Positions 9,410 to 18,761 of a stretch of 64,000 nt of DNA are shown piece by piece. The notes under the pieces are model-generated. The model did no database searches, was not told the DNA's origin, and saw only the letters and a list, made by a program, of their open reading frames with translations. The stretch covers positions 496,001-560,000 of the forward strand of contig NZ_KB905380.1 of the NCBI RefSeq assembly GCF_000379465.1, written 5' to 3'. Every line of letters starts with the position of its first letter. The stretch's first letter is position 1. The position numbers and the translations under genes were made by a program. The stretch comes from Sciscionella marina DSM 45152. Lineage in GTDB: Bacteria; Actinomycetota; Actinomycetes; Mycobacteriales; Pseudonocardiaceae.

Positions 9410-10745
9410 ACGGCATGATATCGCCGTAGCGCACCGAGGTGATGCGCACGCGCATGCCCGATTGCGGTGCCTCGATCATCTGCCCGTTGCCGATGTAGAG
9501 CGCCACGTGGTGGATGCCCGAACGGCCCCAGAACAGCATGTCGCCGGGCTGCTTCTGGGAAAGCGGCACATGGGTTCCCGCAGTGTACTGGTATCCGGAG
9601 TACGAGGACAGCGAGACCCCGGCCGCGGCGAAGGCGTAGGTCATCAGGCCCGAGCAGTCGAAGCCGGAGTGCATGTAGTCGCCGTAGGAGTCGGCGACCC
9701 CACCGTCGTGGATCCCGATGGTCGGGCCGCTGGCGTTACCGCCGCCCCAGGAGTACCGGATCCCGAGCGCCGATTTTGCCCTGGCGATCACCGCCGATGC
9801 CGAGCCACCGGTCGCGTGCGAGACATGCCCGCCACCGCCGCCACTGCTGTTGCCACCACCACCGCCCGAGGACGACGCGGCGGATTCGGCGGCCGCCTGC
9901 TGCGCGGCTTGCTCCTGCTCGGCCTGCTTGGCCGCGAGCCATTCGTTGTACTTCTTGCGCGCATCGGTGAGCCCGCCGATCTTCGCCTGCGCGTCGTTGA
10001 GCTGCTGCTCCAGCTCCTGCTTGCGCTGGGTGATCGACTGGGTCTTCTGCTGCTGGCCCTGCTGCGCGGTGATCGCTGCCTGCTTGGCGCTGTCCGCGGT
10101 GCTCTTGGCCTGTTCCGCGGTCGCCTGCTTGCGCTGGGCCTCGGCGAGCGCTGCCCGTGCCGTCGACTCCTTGTTCGCCTTCTCGGTGCGCGCCCGCTGC
10201 ATCGTCTCGAGCGCGTTCAGCTTCGCCCCGCTCACCGCGTTGAGCAGGGAGGCACGCTCGAGGAATTCCTGCGGGTTCTTGGATCCGAGGTAGGCCGACA
10301 TCGAACCGACCGTGCTGCCCTGTTCGTAGCTGCCCGCGGCGAACGCGTCCAGATCGGCCCGGGACTTTCGCACCTGCGCGTCCGCGGCGTCGACCTGGCC
10401 GCGCGCCGCCTGTGCCGACTGCTCGGCCTTGCTCGCTGCCTGCTGGGCGGACTCCATGTCCACCATTGCCTTCTTGGCCTGCTCCATCTTGAGCTCGACC
10501 TGGCTCTGCAGCTGATCGAGCTGTGACTCCGCCTGGGAAAGCTGATTGGTGATGGAACCGACCTCACCGGCGCGGTTGTTCACATCCGCGCGACCGGAGT
10601 CGATCTCGTTGTCGCTCGGATTCGGTGGCGGTGGCGGCACGGCCGCGACGACGCCACTGAACGTCATCACCGCGGCGAGCGTCAACGCACCCAGCACCCC
10701 TGTGCGACGCAGCGCCGACCCCCTCGTCGTGGCCCGATCCGCCAC
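9390..10745 (-). CDS. Secreted NlpC/P60 peptidoglycan endopeptidase (RipA-like)
   Basis: A 451-residue exported protein. It has a basic N-terminus and hydrophobic signal segment (VLGALTLAAVMTFSGVVAA), then about 220 residues of Ala/Gln/Lys-rich coiled coil, a Gly/Ser linker, and a C-terminal NlpC/P60 domain with the catalytic FDCSGL cysteine and the GIHHVALYIG histidine. Such enzymes cut gamma-D-glutamyl-diaminopimelate bonds in cell-wall peptides during division; the coiled coil usually acts as an autoinhibitory or targeting module. I prefer GTG 10745, with GGAGG 8 nt upstream, over a GTG 9 nt earlier that is too close to this site. In Mycobacterium, ripA lies close to acn; here aconitase lies 3 kb away. 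Confidence 0.9.
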   Translation of the reverse strand: MADRATTRGSALRRTGVLGALTLAAVMTFSGVVAAVPPPPPNPSDNEIDSGRADVNNRAGEVGSITNQLSQAESQLDQLQSQVELKMEQAKKAMVDMESAQQAASKAEQSAQAARGQVDAADAQVRKSRADLDAFAAGSYEQGSTVGSMSAYLGSKNPQEFLERASLLNAVSGAKLNALETMQRARTEKANKESTARAALAEAQRKQATAEQAKSTADSAKQAAITAQQGQQQKTQSITQRKQELEQQLNDAQAKIGGLTDARKKYNEWLAAKQAEQEQAAQQAAAESAASSSGGGGGNSSGGGGGHVSHATGGSASAVIARAKSALGIRYSWGGGNASGPTIGIHDGGVADSYGDYMHSGFDCSGLMTYAFAAAGVSLSSYSGYQYTAGTHVPLSQKQPGDMLFWGRSGIHHVALYIGNGQMIEAPQSGMRVRITSVRYGDIMPYATRVL

Positions 10746-10957
10746 GTCCTTCACCTCCCGACCAGGCCGAGCGGCCCAGTTCTCCCAAGTGCACCACGCA
10801 TCACGCTAGGCAACTGTGCCACCTGCTCCCCGGTTTGACCAGGTAACTCAGGAAAAACATGCTTATCAAGCGTCACAATTACCTCAACAGAAGCAACCTG
10901 AACCGGTCAAGGTTGCCGAGCGTAGATCAACTTCGGCGCACCGGGCCACGATCGTGC

Positions 10958-10996
10958 GGGCGGCCCCACCGTGAGTGGTTCAGGATGGGGCCGCCC
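10958..10996. terminator. Stem-loop between two minus-strand genes
   Basis: The 11-nt arms GGGCGGCCCCA and TGGGGCCGCCC enclose a 17-nt loop just after the MFS stop codon. There is no following T tract, so this is a GC-only terminator candidate for the MFS gene. The rest of the 10746-11012 gap shows a lower-GC stretch near 10850-10930 that may hold the NlpC/P60 promoter. Confidence 0.5.
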
Positions 10997-11012
10997 GGCG
11001 TGGCGTCACACC

Positions 11013-12440
11013 TCAGCGCGGCTCGGGGAGCATCCGGGAGCCGACCGCGAAGATCAGGGACAGCACCGCGACCACGAGGACGAGGGTGGTGAACCCGGCG
11101 TGCATGCCGCTCGTACCGAAGGCATTGAGCACGGTGCCGAGCCCGGCCACGCCGATCGCGAGCGAGATCTGCTGCACCGTGGTCATCGTGCCGCCACCGG
11201 TGCCCGCCCGCGCGGTGGGCACATCGGCGAGCACCACCCGGAACAGTGGGCCCATGACCAGGCCGTTACCGGCACCGACCAGGGCGATCCACGGTGCGAC
11301 CGCCGGAATCCCCACGTTCGGCCAGGCCAGGAACATCGTGGCGCCGAGCCCGATCAGCCCGGCCAGCTGCACCGTGATGCCGATCCGCATAACCCGCCCG
11401 CCGAACCGGTTCACCAGCCGCGGCGCGGACAGCGAGGCGGTCAGGAAGGCCAGCCCGAGCGGGACCAGCGCCAGCCCGCACTGCAGCGCGCTGAACCCGA
11501 GCCCCTGCTGGAGCGCGAACACGTAGCCGAAGGTGAACCCGCCCCAGCCGAGGAAGAACGGCACGCTGACCAGCAGCCCCCTGCGCAGCGAGTGCAGCCG
11601 GAGCAGCGAGGGAGCCAGCAGCGGCGCACCCCCGGAGTCCTCGATCCGCCGTTGCGTGCGGTAGAACGCCATCGCCGCGAACGGGACCGCGAGCAGCAGC
11701 GCGAAGATCCACAGCGGCCAGCCGAGCGACTGCCCCTCGAGCAACGGCACCATCAACAGCAGCACGGTCAGCCCGAGCAGCATGGTGCCGCGCAGATCCA
11801 GCCTGGACCGGACCTCGGAGCGGGTACCGGGCATCCAGCGTGCCGCCCCGATCAGCGCGAGGATCCCGATCGGCACGTTCACCAGGAAGATCGGCCGCCA
11901 TCCGGAACCCGCGATGTCCGCGGCGACCAGTACCCCGCCGGCGAGCTGACCGACGACCGAGGCGATCCCTCCGGTGGCCCCGAACGCGCCGATCGCCTTG
12001 GCCCGCGCCGTACCCGTGGTCGCCGCGGTGATCGTGCCGAGTACCTGGGGAACCATCATCGCGGCCGAGGCGCCCTGGGCCACGCGCGCCGCGACGAGCA
12101 CCGCGGGTGTCGGAGCGAGCCCGCAGGCCAGCGAGGTCAGCGTGAAGGCCGCCATGCCGATCAGGAACAGCCGTTTGCGGCCGATGTTGTCCCCGAGGCG
12201 GCCACCGAGGACGAGGAACAGTGCATAGGACAGGCCGTATCCGGCCACGATCAGTTCTTCAGAGGACCGGCTCATGTGCAGTTCGGCACCCATCGAGGGC
12301 AGCGCCACGTTGACGATGAACACGTCGACGATGGCGAGGAACTGGCCACCGAGCACGGTCAGCAGGCCGAGCAGCGGCAGGGTTCCCGGTGTTGCCGGCG
12401 CCCTGCGCGTCCCGATCCGGGGTTCGCTTGTGACGGTCAT
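11013..12440 (-). CDS. MFS transporter, EmrB/QacA (DHA2) family
   Basis: A 475-residue transporter. Helix 1 carries GGQFLAIVDVFIVNVALPSM, the DHA2 motif, and the 2-3 loop carries GGRLGDNIGRKRLF (motif A); about 14 membrane segments are expected. Members export dyes, antibiotics and other toxic compounds using the proton gradient. ATG 12440 is chosen because the conserved N-terminus begins there; upstream codons belong to the divergent promoter region. It faces an MmyB-type regulator across a 94-nt gap with palindromes, the usual arrangement for an efflux pump repressed by its neighbour. Confidence 0.9.
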   Translation of the reverse strand: MTVTSEPRIGTRRAPATPGTLPLLGLLTVLGGQFLAIVDVFIVNVALPSMGAELHMSRSSEELIVAGYGLSYALFLVLGGRLGDNIGRKRLFLIGMAAFTLTSLACGLAPTPAVLVAARVAQGASAAMMVPQVLGTITAATTGTARAKAIGAFGATGGIASVVGQLAGGVLVAADIAGSGWRPIFLVNVPIGILALIGAARWMPGTRSEVRSRLDLRGTMLLGLTVLLLMVPLLEGQSLGWPLWIFALLLAVPFAAMAFYRTQRRIEDSGGAPLLAPSLLRLHSLRRGLLVSVPFFLGWGGFTFGYVFALQQGLGFSALQCGLALVPLGLAFLTASLSAPRLVNRFGGRVMRIGITVQLAGLIGLGATMFLAWPNVGIPAVAPWIALVGAGNGLVMGPLFRVVLADVPTARAGTGGGTMTTVQQISLAIGVAGLGTVLNAFGTSGMHAGFTTLVLVVAVLSLIFAVGSRMLPEPR

Positions 12441-12466
12441 GGAACCACTCTGCGAGAGCTCGGAAA

Positions 12467-12515
12467 CTGGTACCAGGAGCCCATCTATCCTGTTACTGGC
12501 ACTACCTGGCACCAG
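12467..12515. promoter_or_regulatory. Candidate operator array between MFS pump and MmyB-type regulator
   Basis: The perfect palindrome CTGGTACCAG (12467-12476) is followed by CTGGCACCAG at 12506-12515 and a half site CTGGCA at 12496. Both complete sites lie in the 94-nt divergent gap. The repetition of the CTGG(N)2CCAG pattern suggests binding by the helix-turn-helix regulator encoded next door, controlling both genes. Confidence 0.55.
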
Positions 12516-12534
12516 CATCCGACAATAGGGCAGC

Positions 12535-13395
12535 ATGGTGTTCATGGGCACCAAGGACGAGCACCGTCGCAAGGAACTGGGGGCCTTCCTGCGCAGCCGC
12601 CGTGAGCGCATCACCCCGGAACAGGTGGAACTGCCCACCTCGGGCAGGCGCCGCACCCCAGGACTGCGCCGCGAGGAGGTCGCGATGCTCGCCGGGGTGG
12701 GCGTGACCTGGTACACCTGGCTCGAACAGGGGCGGGACATCAACGTCTCGGCGCAGGTGCTCGACGCCATCGCGAACACCCTGCGGCTGGACCCGCACGA
12801 ACGCGGCCACCTGCTCACCCTGGCCAACGCCCAGTTCGGCGCGACCGAGAAGAACTGCCAGAACCTGCCCGCGGCCACCCAGACGATCCTGGATCAGCTG
12901 CAGCCCTATCCGGCGTTCGTGCTCAATCCGCGCGCCGACATCCTGGCGTTCAACCGTGCCTACGACCGCTTGCTCACCCCGATCTCGGAACTGCCCGTCG
13001 AGGACCGCAACTCGGTGTGGCTGATGTTCACCTCCCCCGCCTACCGTGCGGGCTTGCCCGACTGGGGGGCCGCCTCGCGCAAGTCCGTGGGCCGGTTCCG
13101 CTCCGCGATGGCCAATCATGTCGGGGAACCGGGCTGGAAGGAGCTCGTCGCCCGGTTGAAGGCCGCCTCCCCGGAGTTCGCCGAGCTGTGGGAGTCCAAT
13201 GAGGTGCTCGGCAACACCAACCTGTCCAAGGAAGTCATCAATCCGCAGGTGGGCAGGCTGCGCATCGACTACACCAACATGTGGCTCACCGACCGCGGCG
13301 GACCGCGGTTGATCACCTACACCCCGGCCGATGAGGAGACCCGGCTGCGCCTGTACCGGCTCGCCGAACTCGACCAGGTCCGCACCCCGGCTTGA
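12535..13395 (+). CDS. XRE-type regulator with MmyB-like ligand-binding domain
   Basis: A 286-residue transcription factor. Residues about 10-85 form a helix-turn-helix ([20 protein letters not shown] and [20 protein letters not shown]); the remainder is the MmyB-like PAS-fold domain ([27 protein letters not shown]), which in relatives binds fatty-acid-like ligands. Its divergent MFS neighbour and the palindromes between them make it the likely local repressor or activator of that pump. ATG 12535 and ATG 12544 are both possible starts. The stop codon overlaps the proposed aconitase promoter. Confidence 0.85.
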   Translation: MVFMGTKDEHRRKELGAFLRSRRERITPEQVELPTSGRRRTPGLRREEVAMLAGVGVTWYTWLEQGRDINVSAQVLDAIANTLRLDPHERGHLLTLANAQFGATEKNCQNLPAATQTILDQLQPYPAFVLNPRADILAFNRAYDRLLTPISELPVEDRNSVWLMFTSPAYRAGLPDWGAASRKSVGRFRSAMANHVGEPGWKELVARLKAASPEFAELWESNEVLGNTNLSKEVINPQVGRLRIDYTNMWLTDRGGPRLITYTPADEETRLRLYRLAELDQVRTPA

Positions 13396-13420
13396 GTCCA
13401 ATACAGGACAAGCGTACTGT
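13392..13420 (+). promoter_or_regulatory. Aconitase promoter with AcnR-type operator
   Basis: TTGAGT (13392-13397) and TACTGT (13415-13420) are 17 nt apart. Overlapping the -10 is CAGGACAAGCGTACTG (13404-13419), which fits the motif I recall for AcnR binding in Corynebacterium glutamicum, CAGNACnnncGTACTG, at every defined position. Binding there would block RNA polymerase. A clear acnR homologue lies at 25622. Confidence 0.7.
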
Positions 13421-13523
13421 TAGGGCACAGTTGCCCCGGGCCTGCGCACGCGACTCGCGTGCGCCAGACTTGGGCACCGTTCCCGAATACGATCTGCGCT
13501 CGCCACAGGACATGGAGTTGGAT

Positions 13524-16337
13524 GTGACAACACCCGCAAGCAAGGACAGCTTCGGCGCACGCGGCACGCTGACCGCGGGCGGCAAGGACTACGAGATCTT
13601 CCGCCTCTCGGCCGTCGAAGGGGCCGGGAAGCTGCCGTACAGCCTCAAGATCCTCACCGAGAACCTGTTGCGCACCGAGGACGGCAAGAACATCACCGCG
13701 GAACACATCCGCGCGCTCGGCAACTGGGACCCCAAGGCCGAACCGTCCACGGAGATCCAGTTCACCCCCGCCAGGGTGGTCATGCAGGACTTCACCGGCG
13801 TTCCCTGCGTCGTGGACCTGGCCACCATGCGCGAGGCGGTGCGCGACCTCGGCGGTGACCCGGACAAGATCAACCCGCTCGCCCCCGCCGAACTGGTCAT
13901 CGACCACTCGGTGATCATCGACGTGTTCGGCCGCGCGGACGCCTTCGAGCGCAACGTGGAGTTCGAGTACGAGCGCAACCGCGAGCGTTACCAGTTCCTG
14001 CGCTGGGGCCAGGGTGCCTTCGACGAGTTCAAGGTCGTCCCCCCGGGCACCGGGATCGTGCACCAGGTCAACATCGAATACCTGGCCCGCACCGTGATGG
14101 CCCGCAACGGTCAGGCCTACCCGGACACGCTGGTCGGCACCGACTCGCACACCACCATGGTCAACGGCCTCGGCGTGCTCGGCTGGGGCGTCGGCGGGAT
14201 CGAGGCCGAAGCGGCCATGCTCGGCCAGCCGGTCTCGATGCTCATCCCGAAGGTCGTCGGCTTCAAGCTCACCGGCGAGATCCCGGCCGGTTCCACCGCG
14301 ACCGATGTGGTGCTGACCATCACCCAGATGCTGCGCAAGCAGGGCGTGGTCGGCAAGTTCGTGGAGTTCTACGGCGACGGCGTCGCCTCGGTCCCGCTCG
14401 CCAACCGCGCCACCATCGGCAACATGAGCCCGGAATTCGGCTCCACCGCGGCGATCTTCCCGATCGACGAGGAGACCGTCCGCTACCTGAAGCTGACCGG
14501 CCGCAGCGCGGAGCAGCTCGCGCTGGTCGAGGCCTACGCCAAGGAACAGGGCCTCTGGCACGACGCGGGGCACGAGGCGGAGTACTCCGAATACCTCGAG
14601 CTCGACCTGTCCACCGTGGTGCCCTCCATCGCCGGGCCGAAGCGCCCGCAGGACCGTATCGAGGTCACCGCGGCCAAGCAGTCCTTCCGCGGCACGCTGC
14701 CGGACTACGTCGCGGCCAACGGTGCCGTGGACGAGTCCGGGCGCGAGTCCTTCCCGGCCAGTGACGCGCCCGCGGTCAGCCACGACACCGCGGCCGACGC
14801 GCCGATCCTGCCGAGCGCCGCGGACCCGAGCGGCTCCCGCCCCTCGAACCCGGTCACCGTGCACAGCGAGGAGCGCGGCGACTTCGTGCTCGACCACGGC
14901 GCGGTGGTGATCGCCTCGATCACCTCCTGCACCAACACCTCCAACCCCTCGGTGATGCTCGGTGCCGCGCTGCTGGCCCGCAACGCCGTGGAGAAGGGGC
15001 TGTCCGTCAAGCCCTGGGTCAAGACCTCCATGGCGCCGGGTTCCCAGGTCGTCACCGACTACTACGAGAAGGCCGGGCTCTGGCCGTACCTGGAGAAGCT
15101 GGGCTACCACCTGGTCGGGTACGGCTGCACCACCTGCATCGGCAACTCGGGCCCGCTTCCGGAGGAGATCTCCGCCGCGGTCAACGAGAAGGATCTCTCG
15201 GTCGTCTCGGTGCTCTCCGGGAACCGGAACTTCGAGGGCCGCATCAACCCGGACGTGAAGATGAACTACCTGGCCTCGCCGCCGCTGGTCATCGCGTACG
15301 CGCTCGCCGGGACGATGGACTTCGACTTCGACTCCGACCCGCTCGGCACCGATGAGCAGGGCAAGCCGGTCTTCCTGGCCGACATCTGGCCGAGCCCGGC
15401 CGAGATCCAGGAGACCGTGGACTCCGCGATCAACCAGGAGATGTTCGCCAAGGACTACGCCGACGTGTTCGCCGGGGACGAGCGGTGGCGCTCGCTGCCC
15501 ACCCCGGAGGGCAAGGTCTTCGAGTGGGACACCAAGTCCACCTACGTGCGCAAGCCCCCGTACTTCGAGGGCATGTCCGCCGAACCGGCCCCGGTGACCG
15601 ATGTGTCCGGGGCGCGGGTGCTGGCGCTGCTCGGCGACTCGGTCACCACCGACCACATCTCCCCCGCCGGTGCGATCAAGGCGGACTCCCCCGCCGGGCG
15701 TTACCTGTCCGAGCACGGCATCGACCGCAAGGACTTCAACTCCTACGGATCGCGGCGCGGTAACCACGAGGTGATGATCCGGGGCACCTTCGCCAACATC
15801 CGGCTGCGCAACCTGCTGCTGGACGCGATCGTGGACGGCGGCGTACAGGGTGGGTACACCCGGGACTTCACCCAGGAGGGCGGACCGCAGGCGTTCATCT
15901 ACGATGCCGCGCAGAACTACGCCGCGCGGGGCACCCCGCTCGTCGTGCTCGGTGGCAAGGAGTACGGCTCCGGTTCCTCGCGGGACTGGGCGGCCAAGGG
16001 CACCTCGCTGCTCGGGGTGCGCGCCGTGCTCGCCGAGTCCTTCGAGCGCATCCACCGCTCCAACCTGATCGGCATGGGCGTGGTCCCGCTGCAGTTCCCC
16101 GAAGGCGAATCGGCCTCCTCGCTCGGGCTGGACGGCACCGAGACCTTCGACATCGCCGGGATCACCGCGCTGAACGAGGGCACCACCCCGGCCACGGTGC
16201 ACGTCACCGCCACCAGGGCCGACGGCGGCAAGACCGAGTTCGACGCGGTCGTGCGCATCGACACTCCCGGTGAGGCGGACTACTACCGCAATGGCGGGAT
16301 TCTGCAGTACGTGCTGCGCAACCTGCTCGCCGGCTAG
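13524..16337 (+). CDS. acnA: Aconitate hydratase
   Basis: A 937-residue cytosolic enzyme of the TCA cycle that interconverts citrate and isocitrate through cis-aconitate. The [4Fe-4S] ligands are visible as [14 protein letters not shown] and [10 protein letters not shown]; substrate-loop motifs include [20 protein letters not shown] and the swivel-domain [12 protein letters not shown]. Length is normal for AcnA/IRP-type aconitases. GTG 13524, with GGAG about 6 nt upstream, matches the usual actinobacterial start MTTP...SFGARxTL; earlier in-frame codons lie in the leader. The gene is monocistronic, ended by a strong hairpin, and probably repressed by AcnR. Confidence 0.98.
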   Translation: MTTPASKDSFGARGTLTAGGKDYEIFRLSAVEGAGKLPYSLKILTENLLRTEDGKNITAEHIRALGNWDPKAEPSTEIQFTPARVVMQDFTGVPCVVDLATMREAVRDLGGDPDKINPLAPAELVIDHSVIIDVFGRADAFERNVEFEYERNRERYQFLRWGQGAFDEFKVVPPGTGIVHQVNIEYLARTVMARNGQAYPDTLVGTDSHTTMVNGLGVLGWGVGGIEAEAAMLGQPVSMLIPKVVGFKLTGEIPAGSTATDVVLTITQMLRKQGVVGKFVEFYGDGVASVPLANRATIGNMSPEFGSTAAIFPIDEETVRYLKLTGRSAEQLALVEAYAKEQGLWHDAGHEAEYSEYLELDLSTVVPSIAGPKRPQDRIEVTAAKQSFRGTLPDYVAANGAVDESGRESFPASDAPAVSHDTAADAPILPSAADPSGSRPSNPVTVHSEERGDFVLDHGAVVIASITSCTNTSNPSVMLGAALLARNAVEKGLSVKPWVKTSMAPGSQVVTDYYEKAGLWPYLEKLGYHLVGYGCTTCIGNSGPLPEEISAAVNEKDLSVVSVLSGNRNFEGRINPDVKMNYLASPPLVIAYALAGTMDFDFDSDPLGTDEQGKPVFLADIWPSPAEIQETVDSAINQEMFAKDYADVFAGDERWRSLPTPEGKVFEWDTKSTYVRKPPYFEGMSAEPAPVTDVSGARVLALLGDSVTTDHISPAGAIKADSPAGRYLSEHGIDRKDFNSYGSRRGNHEVMIRGTFANIRLRNLLLDAIVDGGVQGGYTRDFTQEGGPQAFIYDAAQNYAARGTPLVVLGGKEYGSGSSRDWAAKGTSLLGVRAVLAESFERIHRSNLIGMGVVPLQFPEGESASSLGLDGTETFDIAGITALNEGTTPATVHVTATRADGGKTEFDAVVRIDTPGEADYYRNGGILQYVLRNLLAG

Positions 16338-16352
16338 GCACGGCTCGTCCGA

Positions 16353-16386
16353 AGCCCCGGTACCCGTTCCGGCGGGTACCGGGGCT
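16353..16386. terminator. Bidirectional terminator after acnA
   Basis: The perfect 14-bp arms AGCCCCGGTACCCG and CGGGTACCGGGGCT with a 6-nt loop are followed by TTTT on the plus strand. It sits between the converging acnA and DUF1772 genes and can serve both. Confidence 0.9.
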
Positions 16387-16393
16387 TTTCGCG

Positions 16394-16843
16394 TCAGCGG
16401 CCCCAGCCGAGCACGAGCAACACGAATCCGGTCCCGATGATCGCCAGGCGCAGGTAGTGCAGCCGATCCCAGCGGCGCAGCTGGGCACGCCAGTCCGCGG
16501 GCACCCGGCCCGGTTCCCATCCGGCGGCCCGGTTGTTGATCGGCACCAGCAGCGCCACCGAGAGCACGATGCTCAGCGCGAGCAGGATCGCGGCGGCGAG
16601 GCTCCACCGGGCGCCCTGGCCGCCCGGCTCGACGGCAGTGAGCAATACGGTGCACCCGGTCGCGGCGGCGTAGCCGAACGGCATCAGCCGTCCCATCCGG
16701 CGCGCACCGGCCACGCGGCCGAGCAAGGCGCTGTCCCCGGGCATCCGCGCCAGGATCGGGTGCACGACCGCCACGACAGACAGTTCCACTCCGACGAGCA
16801 GTCCGGTGCTGAGGACCGCGAGCACTCCGAGCGTCGTATGCAT
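16394..16843 (-). CDS. DUF1772-family membrane protein
   Basis: A 149-residue integral membrane protein with four predicted hydrophobic segments (for example VLAVLSTGLLVGVELSVVAVV and LAAAILLALSIVLSVALLV). The pattern of small residues with HPIL and VPINNR between helices fits the DUF1772 (anthrone oxygenase-like) family, whose biochemical role is generally unknown. It is divergent from an HxlR regulator and shares with it a perfect 16-bp palindrome, so it is probably the regulated target gene. Confidence 0.75.
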   Translation of the reverse strand: MHTTLGVLAVLSTGLLVGVELSVVAVVHPILARMPGDSALLGRVAGARRMGRLMPFGYAAATGCTVLLTAVEPGGQGARWSLAAAILLALSIVLSVALLVPINNRAAGWEPGRVPADWRAQLRRWDRLHYLRLAIIGTGFVLLVLGWGR

Positions 16844-16882
16844 GCACCTGAGCCTGCCATTGCACCACCGGTTCCGACAGTA

Positions 16883-16898
16883 CTGACAAATTTGTCAG
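16883..16898. promoter_or_regulatory. Perfect palindrome, HxlR operator candidate
   Basis: CTGACAAATTTGTCAG is a perfect 16-bp inverted repeat in the 69-nt gap between the DUF1772 gene and the HxlR gene, 14 nt before the regulator's ATG. Its position suggests control of both genes by the HxlR protein. Confidence 0.65.
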
Positions 16899-16912
16899 CT
16901 ACAATCGCCCGC

Positions 16913-17275
16913 ATGGCGGTGATCCGGGACAAGGAAGCCGAATGCCCGATCGACGCGGCGCTTTCGGTGATCGGCGGCCGATGGAAGGGGACCATCCTGT
17001 GGCGGCTGGTGGACGGGCCGATGCGCACGGGCGAGCTGCGCCGGAGCATCCCGCGGATCACCGAACGCATGCTCATCCGGCACCTCAAGGAGCTCGTCGC
17101 GGACGGTGTCCTCGATCGGCACGATGCGCAGGAGGTGCCGCCGCACGTCTCCTACTCGATTTCGCGCTATGGCCGGACGCTCACCCCGGTCCTGCGCGAG
17201 CTGTGCTCCTGGGGCGAGGCCCATATGAAACGCGGCCCGGCTGAGCCCGGCGGTTGTGCACCTCCGCCCATCTGA
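16913..17275 (+). CDS. HxlR-family winged-helix regulator
   Basis: A 120-residue regulator that is almost entirely the HxlR domain. The N-terminal CPIDAALSVIGGRWKGTILW contains the family's conserved cysteine, which in some members senses aldehydes or oxidants. The recognition region is LRRSIPRITERMLIRHLKEL and the wing is VSYSISRYGRTL. It probably regulates itself and the divergent DUF1772 gene through the palindrome at 16883. The stop codon falls inside another inverted repeat that precedes the monooxygenase gene. Confidence 0.9.
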   Translation: MAVIRDKEAECPIDAALSVIGGRWKGTILWRLVDGPMRTGELRRSIPRITERMLIRHLKELVADGVLDRHDAQEVPPHVSYSISRYGRTLTPVLRELCSWGEAHMKRGPAEPGGCAPPPI

Positions 17276-17297
17276 CATACCGTCAGTACGGTATGTC
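17274..17297. promoter_or_regulatory. 24-bp inverted repeat upstream of Baeyer-Villiger monooxygenase
   Basis: The perfect arms GACATACCGT and ACGGTATGTC are separated by CAGT. The repeat ends 3 nt before the ribosome-binding site of the monooxygenase and could be bound by a TetR-type repressor. Which regulator binds is not shown by the sequence; TetR genes lie at 21307 and 25622, and the latter is better matched to acnA. Confidence 0.65.
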
Positions 17298-17312
17298 TTT
17301 GAGGAGGTCCAT

Positions 17313-18761
17313 GTGGCGCGTGAGCCCAGAGTCGTGATCATCGGCGCCGGCATGTCCGGAATCGCCATCGGGGTGACCCTGAAGAAGGCCGGATTCCACG
17401 ACTTCACCGTGCTGGAGAAGGGATCCCGGGTCGGCGGAGTGTGGCACTGGAACACCTACCCCGGACTGACCTGTGATGTGCCCTCACTGCTCTACCGGTA
17501 CACGTTCGCCGGGAAACCCGACTGGGCGCATTTTTTCGCCAAGGGACCCGACATCCAGCGCTATCACGAGGATGTGGCGCGCGAGCACGATCTGACCGGG
17601 CACATCCGGCTGAACACCGAGGTGACCGGGGCGCGGTTCGAGAACGAGCGCTGGCACGTGGAGACCGCAGACGGGACCCGGTTCGAGGCTGATTTCCTGG
17701 TGGCGGCCACCGGGATCCTGCATCATCCACGGGTCCCCGACATCCTGGGCATGGCGGACTTCGACGGCCCGCTGTTCCACACCGCGCGCTGGGATCACCA
17801 GGTCGATCCGCGCGGGAAACGGGTGGCGGTGATCGGCACCGGATCGACCGGGGTGCAGCTGACCACCGCGCTACAGCCGCTCGCGAAGCAGTTCTCCCTG
17901 TTCCAGCGCACCGCCCAGTGGGTGATCCCGGCACCGACCCGGCTCCCCCAGCCTGCCGCCCTCAGCACGCTACTGCGCCAGGCACCTCGGCTCAACCAGG
18001 CCATTTTCGATGCCTCGCTGCTCGCCTCCCGGGTGCTCACCGACATCACCCTCGCCCCGGGCCCCGCGCGCACCCTCGCCCAGGCGTACGCGCGCGCGAG
18101 CCTGCGCCTGATCCGGAACCGGCGGCTGCGCGCCAAGCTCACCCCGGACTACGAACCGTTCTGCAAGCGCCAGGTGGTCTCCGGCGAGTTCTTCCGTGCC
18201 GTGCAACGGAAAAACGTCTCGGTGGTCACCGATGCGATCGAGCGCATCGTCCCCGAGGGGATCCGCACCGCGGACGGCACGGTGCACGAGTTCGACATCA
18301 TCGCGCTCGCCACCGGTTTCCAGGCGCACAACTATATGCGCCCGATGCGGTTGACCGGCAGGGAGGGGACCACGATCGACGAGGCGTGGGAGAACGGCAC
18401 CTTCGCCTACCGGATGACCGCGATCCCCGGTTTTCCCAATTTCTTCACCGTGCTGGGTCCCAATTCCCCGATCGGGAGCGTGCATCTGCAGTACACCGCG
18501 GAACACACCGGCCGCTACATCATCTCCTTCCTGCGCCGGTTCCGCCGGGGCGAGCTGACCACCGCCGAGGTCACCGAGGCCGCGACCAAGGAGTTCAACG
18601 AGCAGGTGCGCGCCGCGATCGGCCCGACCGTGTGGAACACCGGCTGCCAGAGCTGGTACCTCGACGACCGCGGCACCGTCGATCTGTGGCCCTTCGACCG
18701 TAAGACCCTGACCAGGATGCTGCGGGAACCGGATCCGGAGCACTACACCGTCACGGTCTAG
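17313..18761 (+). CDS. Baeyer-Villiger-type flavin monooxygenase
   Basis: A 482-residue FAD/NADPH enzyme that would insert oxygen next to a ketone to make an ester or lactone. It has an N-terminal FAD site (IIGAGMSGIAIG), the Baeyer-Villiger fingerprint FxGxxxHxxxWD as FDGPLFHTARWDH, and the NADPH site VIGTGSTGVQ. GTG 17313 with GAGGAGG 5 nt upstream is preferred. Substrate unknown. A strong inverted repeat just upstream indicates ligand-controlled expression. Its stop shares CTAG with the convergent peptidase gene. Confidence 0.93.
   Translation: MAREPRVVIIGAGMSGIAIGVTLKKAGFHDFTVLEKGSRVGGVWHWNTYPGLTCDVPSLLYRYTFAGKPDWAHFFAKGPDIQRYHEDVAREHDLTGHIRLNTEVTGARFENERWHVETADGTRFEADFLVAATGILHHPRVPDILGMADFDGPLFHTARWDHQVDPRGKRVAVIGTGSTGVQLTTALQPLAKQFSLFQRTAQWVIPAPTRLPQPAALSTLLRQAPRLNQAIFDASLLASRVLTDITLAPGPARTLAQAYARASLRLIRNRRLRAKLTPDYEPFCKRQVVSGEFFRAVQRKNVSVVTDAIERIVPEGIRTADGTVHEFDIIALATGFQAHNYMRPMRLTGREGTTIDEAWENGTFAYRMTAIPGFPNFFTVLGPNSPIGSVHLQYTAEHTGRYIISFLRRFRRGELTTAEVTEAATKEFNEQVRAAIGPTVWNTGCQSWYLDDRGTVDLWPFDRKTLTRMLREPDPEHYTVTV

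Noticed and set aside
10746-11012. c-di-AMP (ydaO) riboswitch upstream of the NlpC/P60 gene
   Set aside because: Actinobacterial wall hydrolases often have one, but the conserved GGGGACCC and related core segments are not present in this gap.
13317-16889. 1190-codon minus frame opposite acnA
   Set aside because: It has no recognisable domain, while the plus strand carries an intact aconitase with all cluster ligands.
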